Assembly: GCA_003427395.1 (NCBI GenBank)
Contig: BFEA01000005.1
Coordinates: 1,090,441-1,114,054 of the forward strand
Length of the DNA stretch: 23,614 nucleotides
Direction of reading: 5' to 3'
Source of the DNA: Chara braunii
Taxonomy: Eukaryota > Streptophyta > Charophyceae > Charales > Characeae
The notes beneath the pieces were generated by a model. It was not told where the DNA came from. It searched no databases and saw only the letters and a program-made list of their open reading frames with translations. Positions 10,332 to 18,533 of this stretch are shown here, in pieces. The position numbers were made by a program, and so were the translations under genes. Numbering within the stretch: position 1 is the stretch's first letter; every line of letters begins with the position of its first letter.

Positions 10332-12922
10332 GGAAGAAAGAAAAACCGGTCTCGATCCTGCTAGAGACGTCGAAGGAAGAGGTTATGGAGAAGGAGGAGG
10401 AAGTCCTTCGAGTGATCCAAGAGAGGAGAGTGATGGAAGGGCATCGGATACCAGATGAGGTAGCTGATACAATGAAGATAGGGGTAGACGGATTCCTAAC
10501 GGAAGAGGAAAACTGCCTGATCAAAAGGACCTGCCAAGAGTTTCACCTGGCATTTGCCTTTAGTGATCACCAAAAAGGACGGCTGGATGCAAAGCTGATT
10601 CCTCCAGTCAGAATCCACACAGTAGAACATGAGTGCTGGAATGACAAGGGTCCGTCCTATGAATTCGGGATAGCAGGGGAAGTGACAGACCTTCTTCGAG
10701 CGAAGATGGACTCCTTCGTCGCAGAACCTACGGCGTCGCCATACGCAAACCGGTGGTTCGTCTTTCGGAAGCCCAACAAGACGCTAAGGTGGATTCAGGA
10801 TCTACAGAAGTTGAATGCGGTAACCATCCGGGATGCTGACTCGCTACCTCAGGCTGATTTATTAGCAGAGTCGCACGCCGGTTGGAGCATTTACTCCCGG
10901 ATCGATCTGTACTCAGGGTACGACCAACTTCCATTGGATGTCCGGGACAGGCCGTACACCGCAATGCACACCCCCGTAGGACAGTTGCAGATGCAGGTGA
11001 CTCCTATGGGCTTTACGAACGCGGTAGCCGAAGCACAAAGGAGAATGCTCGCCGTAGCCGGAGACATGTTTCCAAAAAAGTGTGAGCCCTATATCGATGA
11101 CAACCCAATCAAAGGCGCTCAAGAGAAGGACGAGACTAAAGTCCAGCCGGGAATTCGAAGGTTTGTATGGGACCATCTACAAGACATCAAGGACTTACTC
11201 CGCCAGTTCCTAGTATACAACATTACGGTCAACGGACCAAAGAGTATTCTAGCAGTACCGGAAGTAACCATACTAGGATTTCACTGCGGTGCTTACGGTA
11301 GGAAGCCAGATCCGGCAAAGACCGACAAGATCTCACAGTGGCCAACGCCCCTTTGCACGACAACGGAGGTAAGAGCATTCCTAGGTGTGGTCGGCTTTTG
11401 GAGGATCTTCATTAAGAATTTTGCCAAAATTGCTGAGCCTATCCGGGCTATGATCAGAGAAGAAGGGACCATGGATTGCACGGAGGAGCGAGAAGGAGCT
11501 GTCCAAACCCTCAAGGACATACTGACATCGGAGCAAGTCGCCTTGTCCGCACCCTGTTCCAATGACGAAGTGGGACGACCCTTCATCCTAGAGACAGATG
11601 GAGGACCCTTGGCCGTCGGAGGCGTGCTGATTCAAAGGGACGACGAAGGGAAAAAGAGGCCAATTAGGTTCGAAAGTAGAACACTGAACTCCGCAGAACG
11701 GCGGTACTTACAGTTTAAGAAGGAGGTCCTAGCCATCTTACATTGCCTCAAGACCTTCCAAGCCTACCTATTTGGGCGACGGTTCATCCTTAGGATCGAT
11801 CCGACGAATGTTGCAGGGGCCTTAAAGAATTACAGGCCTATAGATCCGACGGTGGGAAGATGGGTAGGATTTATCTGGCAGTTCGATTACAAAATCGAAC
11901 GGATTGCGGGAATCAGAAACAAGGCCGATGGGCTGAGCCGGGTCTGCATCAGTCCCGAAGGGGTGGAGAATGCGGAGCCCATAGACACGTTCCTTGAATA
12001 CGAAGGAGGAACTCTTGCAGTAGATAACGAAATGATGGGCGAAGAATGCGCATCGGGAGAACTGTTAATCCGAACTTTGGAGAAGGGAGCACCTGCCGTA
12101 GTAGCGGAACTTAGAGAAGGCACTCGAGGTCGCAAAGAGGAGAAAGACTCGTGGGGAGCGATAGTAGGACCGAGGGAGGAACTAATAGCAATGGCGGTTG
12201 AGGGAGGTCGGGGAGCCGTGATGAACTTAGTGAAATCTTGGGAAAGGAGAGAGTTGCAATGGATGGTAAGCCAGACGCAGGAAAGAAAGGATGAGGACCA
12301 GGAAGGGAAGGAGTTTTTCTATGCCCAGATATACGAAGGGATTTTTTGGGAGATCGGGTTGTTGCTGGTAGGAAACAAACAACCCATGGAAGTCAGCATT
12401 AAAGCAAGGGAGGAGGCCGACAGGTACGTCCTAAGGGGCGACCATCTGTTCCGAAGAGAGGAAGGTGCTATGCCTAGAAGAGTTGTGTACGGGAGATCTA
12501 GGCAGTTAGACATTATCCAGGCAATGCACGACAGATTAGCAGGAGGGCATCGATCGTCCAAAGGAACTCTTGCAAAGATAACACCACTCTATTATTGGCC
12601 AGGCATGGCAGGCATGGTCGCCATGTATTGCCAGACCTGCCTTATCTGCCAGGAACGAAACTCGGCGCGTGTCTTTGAGCCACTTAGACCTACGCGGGTG
12701 CTAGGGCCGAGACATCTGGTCCACCTTGACCTTGCGGTCATGCCTATATCAACAGATGGGTACATGTATATTCTAGATGCGCGAGACAACTTGAGTGGGT
12801 TCGTCGAGGCGGTCGCCCTCAAGAAAAAAACAGGAAGAAGTGTAGCGGACTGCGTAGAAGACTTCTACTTGAGGCATTCTTTCGTCAGGAGGTTTATAGC
12901 GGACAAGGGACATAATTTGTGA
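10319..12922 (+). pseudogene. pol: Ty3/gypsy reverse transcriptase - RNase H - integrase (N-terminal part)
   Basis: The frame is open from about 10319 (YKPVGKKEKPVSI) and its first ATG is 10385. Numbered from that ATG, RT spans about residues 75-320. It has WIQDLQKLNAVTIRD, SRIDLYSGYDQ (catalytic D174), the VTPMGFTNA motif and YIDD at 236-239, the polymerase active site. RNase H spans about 398-520 with D405 (LETDGG), E447 and D472. After a charged linker (520-680) the integrase zinc finger has H715, H722, C752 and C755 with normal H-X6-H-X29-C-X2-C spacing. The catalytic core begins with D782 (HLDLAVMP) and D840 (IADKGHN). TGA 12920-12922 ends the frame just after D840; the rest lies in the -1 frame. 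RT copies element RNA, RNase H removes it, and integrase inserts the cDNA. The integrase after RNase H fixes the element as Ty3/gypsy rather than Ty1/copia. The YIDDNPIKG and PGIRRFVWDH words recall elements seen in early land plants and basidiomycetes (from memory, not searched). Confidence 0.95.
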
Positions 12923-13641
12923 ACCAAGAAGTATTGGGAATGCTTAAGAGACTTTGCGTACCGATCAAGCTCATTGAGCCGTATCACCCGGAGGCCAATG
13001 CATCTGTGGAAAGAGGGCACCGAACCTTAAAGAACACGATTGCGAAGCTTGGAGCGGACCATCAGGGAAGCTGGCCTAGGTATGTCAAGCAGGCTGTCTT
13101 CTCAGAAAATATGACATCTAACAGGACAACGGGATGTATCCCAGCAGAACTTTGGTATGGAAGAGAGATCGATTTTCCTGTTGAAGCTTTGATACCTACC
13201 TGGAACAGGTGAGATGATGATCCGCGAATGACCACGAAATAGTTAATCGATGCAAGGTGTCAACAAGTCCTTAAGAACGAAGAGGTCATGGAAGACATCG
13301 CCAACCGGGTGCTAGACAGCAGAATGAGGGACAAAGCAAGGTAGGACAAGGTTAAGAATGTCAGAAAGGAACCACTTCAGGTGGGGGAGACAGTATTGCT
13401 AAGGAACTCGGCACTTGAAAGTACTTGGTCTGGACAGCTGGGGAGGAGGTTCAAAGGCCCCTACCGGGTCGCCAAGCGGGTGAGATTGAACACCTTCGAA
13501 CTGGAAGATTTGGATGAAACTGGATTGAAAGGGCCGTTCCCGGGGCAACGATTGGTCAGGTTTCCAAGTCGGGACCCAGTGGAACAATGGCTTCAGGAGG
13601 CCGAGGATAAGGAAACTGAGGGGCTACAAGCTAAGGACTGA
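12919..13641 (+). pseudogene. Ty3/gypsy integrase, core end and C-terminal GPY/F domain
   Basis: This continues the integrase in the -1 frame, starting at the T3 run 12916-12918. The third catalytic residue is the E of NASVERGHRTLKN; 35 residues separate it from D840 of the preceding frame, the classical D-D-35-E spacing. The core continues through NRTTGCIPAELWYGREIDFP. Three in-frame stops follow: TGA 13210-13212, TAG 13240-13242 and TAG 13342-13344. The same frame is then open to TGA 13639-13641. It carries VGETVLLRN and RRFKGPYRVAKRV, the GPY/F module of Ty3/gypsy integrases. No chromodomain is visible after it; the end is a short charged tail, so the element is not an obvious chromovirus. 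At least four lesions across this stretch make the integrase non-functional in this copy. Confidence 0.9.
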
Positions 13642-14027
13642 CAACGACCTTGCCCACACTATGGTTCTGTCTCTGACCACGTCCGTGGGACTGTCATTTT
13701 TTTGGGGGCTAGGGCAATGGTTTGGACTGACTGAGGTTGGAAGGTAGGATGACTTGGAAGTTTGTGGTAACGGGTTTGTGTGACAACGGGAAGGATTGTC
13801 GGGAGCATTGTATCACAGTTTTTGACGGGGAAATAATGGGATCATCACAAGCGGGGCATTTTGCATAAGGGAGGGAAATGTATAATAGTGGCATGATGCG
13901 AAGGATACTGGGAGCATTCTGGGGAAAGGGAGCGGCCTACTGGACTGTGGAAACGGGTGTATGAGGGGTTTTGCGGGTGTTGTTTTGTTATAGAGGACCT
14001 AAAAGAAAAATCACAAGAAAAAGTTAA
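13642..14027 (+). other. spacer between integrase and the 3' ORF
   Basis: No gene is supported. A T7-G5 run occurs at about 13697-13709. The words gggagcattgtatc (13800) and gggagcattctgg (13910) repeat loosely, and a gtataatag word lies at 13880. A good 3' splice-acceptor-like stretch, tgttgttttgttatag, ends at 13993 shortly before the 3' ORF. A 68-codon frame from ATG 13957 runs through this acceptor-like site and could be the N-terminal part of the next ORF, reached by a -1 change at the A6 run near 14025-14030. Confidence 0.45.
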
Positions 14028-14978
14028 AAAATTGAATTCGACAACGAAAATGACAGCAGGGCGATCAACAGGCCTACCGAGGGGGAAGAAGCGGGACCAA
14101 GTCGAGGGAGGAGGACGGCGAAGAGAAAGTTGTACATTGGGCTCATATCCGGGCCAGTGGTAGGCAGGGGAGGAAGAAAATGTGTATGTAGAAGACCCTC
14201 ACCCCTCCGAAAGGGGGAAGGAATATATATCTCGTCTGGGAGTGAAAGCGAGGGGGAAAGGGCAAGTGTGGGAGAAGGGGGCCATGCGGACATGGGAAAC
14301 AAGGCACAAGCCTCTGACGAGGAAGGAGTCAACAGGGGCGAACAACGTGAGACTCGGCATGGGGAAAGCGAGGGGAGACAGGACATGCGATTCGAGCATG
14401 AGGAAGATGAGGAGAGAATGGAAAGTCTGCTTGAAGGACGGAGTGGCCACGACAGTTGTGAAGGGAGGGATTCGAACGTAAAAGAAGGATATGGGACAAG
14501 GACAGAAATCCCCTATACCTATGATCCAAAGAACTTGACAAGCGGGTACAGCCCCATACGAACGGAAGACGAGGAGGACGAGGAGGACGAGGAGGAGGAT
14601 GTACAAGAAATTATAGAAATTAGCATCGGGGATGAGAGGGATGAAATCTCGAGGCCTAGGGAAGAGAGGCGGCTTCCGATGCACCAGCCGCACGAAAAGG
14701 CCTTCAGATGGGAAAATGAGTTTGGACCAACGCCCGGTCATTGGTTTCAGCAATGGACCAGTGTGATCAAGCACGAGTGGATTATCAAGACCCGGGAACT
14801 CGCAAAGACAGGGGTGGAAGCCACGCCGTTGGATTTTTTCAGTGAGGCGGAACTACAGGAAATTGCAAGAAAAATGAGAGAAATCGAGAGTTTCGGCCTG
14901 GGGGTTAGAAAGCCTTTCGAGGAACAGGGTGGGCAAGGAATCGAGCAAGTTGAGGCACAAGGCAACAATAGGAATTAG
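14028..14978 (+). CDS. acidic 3' accessory ORF downstream of integrase (unknown)
   Basis: The frame is open from 14028 to TAG 14976-14978 (about 316 codons), with no ATG near its beginning, so the start is unknown. It may lie upstream in the frame of ATG 13957, or translation may depend on splicing at 13993. The N-terminal third is basic (GPSRGRRTAKRK) and then serine/glycine/glutamate rich. A (GAC GAG GAG) trinucleotide run at 14567-14600 encodes an acidic stretch, followed by VQEIIEISIGDERDE. The C-terminal 95 residues look folded: FRWENEFGPTPGHWFQQW, then KHEWIIKTRELAKTG and a helix FFSEAELQEIARKMREIES. No signal peptide or membrane segment is visible, so it is not an env-like glycoprotein. 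No known domain is recognised. It is the only accessory frame without an internal stop. The basic-acidic layout would fit a nuclear or chromatin-associated factor, but that is guesswork. Confidence 0.55.
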   Translation, partial: KIEFDNENDSRAINRPTEGEEAGPSRGRRTAKRKLYIGLISGPVVGRGGRKCVCRRPSPLRKGEGIYISSGSESEGERASVGEGGHADMGNKAQASDEEGVNRGEQRETRHGESEGRQDMRFEHEEDEERMESLLEGRSGHDSCEGRDSNVKEGYGTRTEIPYTYDPKNLTSGYSPIRTEDEEDEEDEEEDVQEIIEISIGDERDEISRPREERRLPMHQPHEKAFRWENEFGPTPGHWFQQWTSVIKHEWIIKTRELAKTGVEATPLDFFSEAELQEIARKMREIESFGLGVRKPFEEQGGQGIEQVEAQGNNRN

Positions 14979-15685
14979 ATGATTGATTAAGTGTTGTGCA
15001 GAAATCTTGCTTTCTCATTTGCAAAATATTGGAACGACAAGGGTGTGTATAATATGAGTAAGATTGCTAAGGATGAGTGATGAGAGGGCCAGCTAAGACT
15101 GTGTCACGATAAGTTAGAAGATAGCTTTTGAGGCTACTTTCTGGATGAGTTACATTCGAAAGTGGGTACACAAGACGATGACATGGGGCATGGGATGAGA
15201 CCAGTTGGGAATGGTGTATTGTGAATTTTGGATGGAATGAGGATTGTGCTTTTGAGAAAAGAAACTTTGAGTACAGATTGACGAGCAAAGCAAGACATCG
15301 AAAGTTGGTCGAGTTACAAGAGAGGTTAGGGAACCTATGGGTTAAGGGGCGTGAAGAACACTCCTTCCCTAGGAGCCTAATCCAACTGAGTCATAAATGA
15401 GTCTGAGAATAGACGAGACCCGAGTCATCAGAACGAGTGAAAATAAGATGGGGCGCCCCTGTCTCTTGCTATGGTTAAACAGTCGGGTGGGTTAGTGCTT
15501 CTTGGGGTCGAAAGCCCCAACTCGAGTACTAGACGCTAAGCCGGATGTATGCATGCATAATACATTGCTTTGAGGATGGATGAGGGGAACCGCACGCAAA
15601 AAACTGAAAAAAGATGGCCACCTTCTAACCTCCAAGACAGAAATGGGATCCGTGTCCTCGAGGCCCACCCTCTCGGGCGCTAACA
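14979..15685 (+). other. noncoding 3' untranslated stretch
   Basis: No supportable frame. Short frames on the opposite strand lack motifs. A 12-base palindrome tatgcatgcata lies near 15547, and an A-rich tract with stop codons in all frames covers 14985-15060. Confidence 0.5.
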
Positions 15686-15885
15686 TTGAGAATGGAAAGG
15701 AATGACCCTAACCAGACTGTTCGACTTGAGAATGGAAAGGAATGACCCTAACCAGGCTGTTCGACTTGAGAATGAAAAGGAATTGCCCTAACCAGGCTGT
15801 TCGATTTGAGGATGGAAAGGAATAGCCCTAACCAGGCTGTTCGACTTGAGAATGGAAAAGAACGACCCTAACCAGGTTATTCGGG
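15686..15885 (+). repeat. 40-bp minisatellite, five copies
   Basis: Units begin ttgagaatggaaaggaatg and end with accaggctgttcga. The ttgag word recurs at 15686, 15726, 15766, 15806 and 15846, exactly 40 bases apart. Units differ by a few substitutions; the fifth diverges after accaggtt. Confidence 0.97.
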
Positions 15886-17237
15886 AATGGCCCCTGACAA
15901 GGGTCATTCCTTTTGAAATAGACACTGGGGTCCCCTGCATAATTGATTGAGAAAGGTTGATTGAGAATGAGCTGGAATGAGCAATGAGAGATGGAAAAGG
16001 CCGGTGGGTCGGTCATTGAAATAACCATGAGGATGAATGAAAGAGAATGATGCGTTGAAAAGAGAAGGGCAGGATAAAGAAGGCTGAGCCTTAAGTTGAG
16101 AGGGGCATAGACCGTTGGGATGGTCATAAGGAATGGATATTGGGGAATGTGAAAGTTGAGGATTGAAGATGGGCCGACGGGTCGGCCCTTGAAAAGATGG
16201 CTATTAAGAAAGCGACCGCCAGAGCGGCCACGAGGGGTGGCCTTGTTGATGAGAGGCTGCCGGACCAGCCATGAGAATCAGCCTTGGAAATAACATTGAT
16301 TGAGTGTTTGAGAATTGGATATTGCATTGCATAGTCAGGGGACCCTAGGCAATTTGATGAAAGGTCGTCGGGCCGACCATGGAAATAGCAAGACATTGAG
16401 TTTTCCCTTTTTCTAGTCTCATGTCTCAATAGGAGGGGGATAGCGGCGCATGCATCGCAACCCCAGGACCTCTACCCGTCAAGGGAAAGTCCCAGCGCGA
16501 CCTACTCCTCATAAGAAGGGATAAGGGTTGAAGGATCAAAGCACCTTTCTCTTTGATTGATGCTGGCCGTCCGGAACTAACTCCGACAACGAGCTCTAGT
16601 CGGGGAGTTAAAACTGCGCCTCATGTTGAGAACCTAAACGTCAAGGGCGTGGAGCCAAACGGGCGAGAGAGCCATTCTTTTTCCTAAGTCTCATTTTTTT
16701 CTCCCCAACCACACGTCATGCCGTAGAGGGGCGCCACGACCGTTTGGAATGGACCACGACTGCTCGCATTAAGTTGAGCAGCACTGTCCAGAGGGAGGAA
16801 TCGGGCGTGGTACCGGGTGGAAGCCGCAACCACCACAGGGCGAGTGACACCGCCCTGCCGGATCATTACAACCGTTCCGGGACTAACCGCGAGGTCTTCG
16901 TAACTGCACTCGCAAACTAATTGAGAGTCCCAACTCTCTTGAAAGGAAGAGGCCGGATCCAAGAAAACACCATTTGGGAGGAACGATTCGCGAGAAAGTC
17001 CTTACGGCAAGACGGGGTCCTGGGAGGTTTTTGGACTGGACCTGCCTGCCAGAGGTGAGGAGGTACCTCAGTGATGACGCCCGTCTTGTAAGCGGCAAAA
17101 GGTCGGATGGAGTAGGGGATTAGGTGAGTTATCAGCAGGGGGAGAACTGATCACCCTTTCTTTTTGGAGCTGATGGGCCGACATTCGTCTACTCAGTTGG
17201 TGGGTCAAGGTCTGTACCTCCGAGTGAGAACTAGTCG
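15886..17237. other. noncoding region with a composition shift
   Basis: From 15886 to about 16430 the + strand stays purine-rich and contains loosely repeated words such as 'gccgacgggtcggcc' (16171) and 'tcgtcgggccgacca' (16366), which form small inverted repeats. From about 16440 to 17050 base composition becomes balanced and C-rich on the + strand, unlike the surroundings. This suggests a different origin for that stretch. It contains one minus-strand frame, listed separately. Confidence 0.5.
16684..16962 (-). CDS. possible small minus-strand ORF, unknown
   Basis: A 92-codon frame runs from ATG at 16962 to TAG at 16684. Unlike most antisense frames here it is not low-complexity. It has mixed residues with DLAVSPGTVVMIRQGG, RPVVVAASTRYHARFLPL and RGPFQTVVAPLYGM. 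It lies in the only stretch with balanced base composition. No family is recognised. It may be a fragment of a captured gene or chance. Confidence 0.2.
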   Translation of the reverse strand: MDPASSFQESWDSQLVCECSYEDLAVSPGTVVMIRQGGVTRPVVVAASTRYHARFLPLDSAAQLNASSRGPFQTVVAPLYGMTCGWGEKNET

Positions 17238-17271
17238 TGCGATGGGGACATCGCATTTTGTGGGGGGGGAA
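17238..17271 (+). promoter_or_regulatory. hairpin plus polypurine-like tract (first 3' end)
   Basis: TGCGATG (17238-17244), loop GGGA, CATCGCA (17249-17255) form a perfect 7-bp stem. A G8-A2 tract follows at 17262-17271. The layout and spacing match 18499-18531, where the outer stem pair is C-G instead of T-A. A purine tract at this position would prime plus-strand synthesis just before a 3' LTR. What follows (ggtgtgcc) is a poorer LTR start than at 18534. Confidence 0.45.
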
Positions 17272-17326
17272 GGTGTGCCATCTACCGATGAAAAAACGTG
17301 CAAAAGAGAAAGTTACCATGAACTCA

Positions 17327-17832
17327 AGAAATGGATCAGTAAATGGCTTTGCGCAGGCTTGAGAAAAGGTCTGGCAAGATGTCCAGAAGAGAAACGGATG
17401 AGTAATTGACTTTGAGCAGGCTTAAAAAAATGTTTAGCAAGATGTCCAGAAGAGAAACGGATGAGTAATTGACTTTGCGCAGGCTTGAGAAAAGGCGTGG
17501 CAAGAAGTGGATGAGTAATTGACTTTGCGCAGGCTTGAGAAAAGGTCTGGCAAGATGTCCAGAAGAAAGAAATGAATGAGTGATTGGCTTTGCGTGGGCT
17601 TGAGAAAAGACCTGGCAAGATGACCAGAAGGAAAATGGATGATTAATTGACTTTGTGTGGGCTTGAGAGAAGGCCTGGCAAGACGGCCAGAAAAGAAAGA
17701 CATGTGTAATTGGGTTTTGTGTAGGCCTAAGGAAAGGTCTGGCAAGACGCCAGAAAGAGAGATATATGTAATGGACTTTGCATGAGTATGAAAAGGGTCT
17801 GGCAAGGTGCGAGAAGGAAGATGCGAATGAAA
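17327..17832 (+). repeat. 63-bp minisatellite, about eight diverged copies
   Basis: The word ctttgcgcaggcttgagaaa and variants recur at 17347, 17410, 17473, 17523, 17588, 17651, about 17714 and 17776. Spacing is 62-65 bases except for one shortened unit of 50. Each unit continues with ctggcaagatgtccagaag. Divergence increases towards the right end. Confidence 0.95.
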
Positions 17833-18138
17833 TGGACTAAGTAACGTGCATTTTTAAGCCTGGGTACAATAAAGGTTGAATAAGGGTGACATGCATGCGA
17901 AATTGGCAGGGCTAGAAAAAACTAGGCAAAATAATTTGGCTAAGCATAAGATTGAGAAAAGAATGACGGAAGGCGTGGATTGCACGGACCGAAAAACCGA
18001 GTAAAAGAAGTGCTGAGGGCAATCGGGGCTAGAAAAGGGACGTGGTTGGCACGGGGTACAGCAAAGGGGCGTTTGGGATGGCAAGGCTCGAGGGAGAAGC
18101 AGGGGCAGCAAAAGGGGGAAGCTGGAAAGGGGGTTGTT
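17833..18138 (+). other. noncoding spacer between two minisatellites
   Basis: Purine-rich, without a supportable frame. It includes acatgcatgcg near 17890 and no clear repeat. Confidence 0.5.
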
Positions 18139-18312
18139 GTACTACGGGTGATGAATGAGATGAAAGAGGGATTGATGCTCTGAGGGTGATGAACGAGACG
18201 AAAGGGGTTTTGATGTACTACGGGTGATGAATGAGACAAAAAAAGGATTGATGCTCTAAGGGTGATGAACGAGACGAAAGGGGTTTTGATGTACTACGGG
18301 TGATGAATGAGA
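18139..18312 (+). repeat. 76-bp compound tandem repeat made of two 38-bp halves
   Basis: The word actacgggtgatgaatgag occurs at 18141, 18217 and 18293, 76 bases apart. Between them lies a related half, ctctgagggtgatgaacgag or ctctaagggtgatgaacgag. The array is thus a two-step, higher-order repeat of about 4.5 half-units. Confidence 0.93.
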
Positions 18313-18498
18313 CATGAGAAGCCTAAAGGACAAAGAAAGCTTGACCCTATACACCCCTCCCCGTTCCAAGGCCGAAAACTAGAAGAAACCGAGAAAGGAG
18401 AAAGAAAAGACAAAAGGGACCCTGACAACTAACTACCCACAACATCTCCTCCTCCTCTCCCGTCTATCCCTCCAAAACCCACTGACAAGAGATTGGTG

Positions 18499-18533
18499 CG
18501 CGATGAGGACATCGCGAATGAGTGGGGGGAATG
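18499..18533 (+). promoter_or_regulatory. hairpin plus polypurine tract before a putative 3' LTR
   Basis: CGCGATG (18499-18505), loop AGGA, CATCGCG (18510-18516) form a perfect 7-bp stem. The purine tract agtggggggaa (18521-18531) follows, and directly after it comes TGTGTCGGG. Many plant Ty3/gypsy elements end their internal region with such a G-rich tract just before the TG of the LTR, so this is the preferred right end of the internal region. Confidence 0.6.

Larger units (their letters stand above)
2990..18533 (+). mobile_element. giant decayed Ty3/gypsy-type LTR retrotransposon (internal region, limits uncertain)
   Basis: Gag with a zinc knuckle, aspartic protease, reverse transcriptase, RNase H and integrase follow each other on one strand from about 7018 to 13641. 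The order RT, RNase H, integrase is that of Ty3/gypsy (Metaviridae-type) elements. Four accessory ORF copies precede gag and one acidic ORF follows integrase, all on the same purine-rich strand. The right edge is set at the polypurine-like tract before 18534; an alternative is the similar tract ending at 17271. The left edge is only the first accessory ATG, since neither the 5' LTR nor the primer-binding site was identified. In-frame stops and frame changes are spread over most coding parts, so this copy is not autonomous. The internal region would be at least 14 kb, far beyond the 5-6 kb of a standard element. Confidence 0.85.

Noticed and set aside
13381-13641. chromodomain at the integrase C-terminus
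   Set aside because: Only the GPY/F module is visible; the remaining tail is short and charged without chromodomain aromatic residues.
14199-14774. 191-codon minus-strand frame
   Set aside because: Antisense to the 3' ORF; its LLLVLLVLLV stretch is the complement of the GAC-GAG-GAG repeat.
14028-14978. env-like envelope gene after integrase
   Set aside because: No signal peptide, transmembrane segment or cysteine pattern; the frame is acidic and soluble-looking.
1321-15463. 13-base inverted match (gacaggggcgccc at 1322 and its complement at 15451) as possible terminal repeats
   Set aside because: One 13-base match between two sites is expected by chance in a window of this size, and the flanks do not match.
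15686-18312. CRISPR array
   Set aside because: The repeats are contiguous diverged minisatellite units without unique spacers, in a eukaryotic retroelement context.
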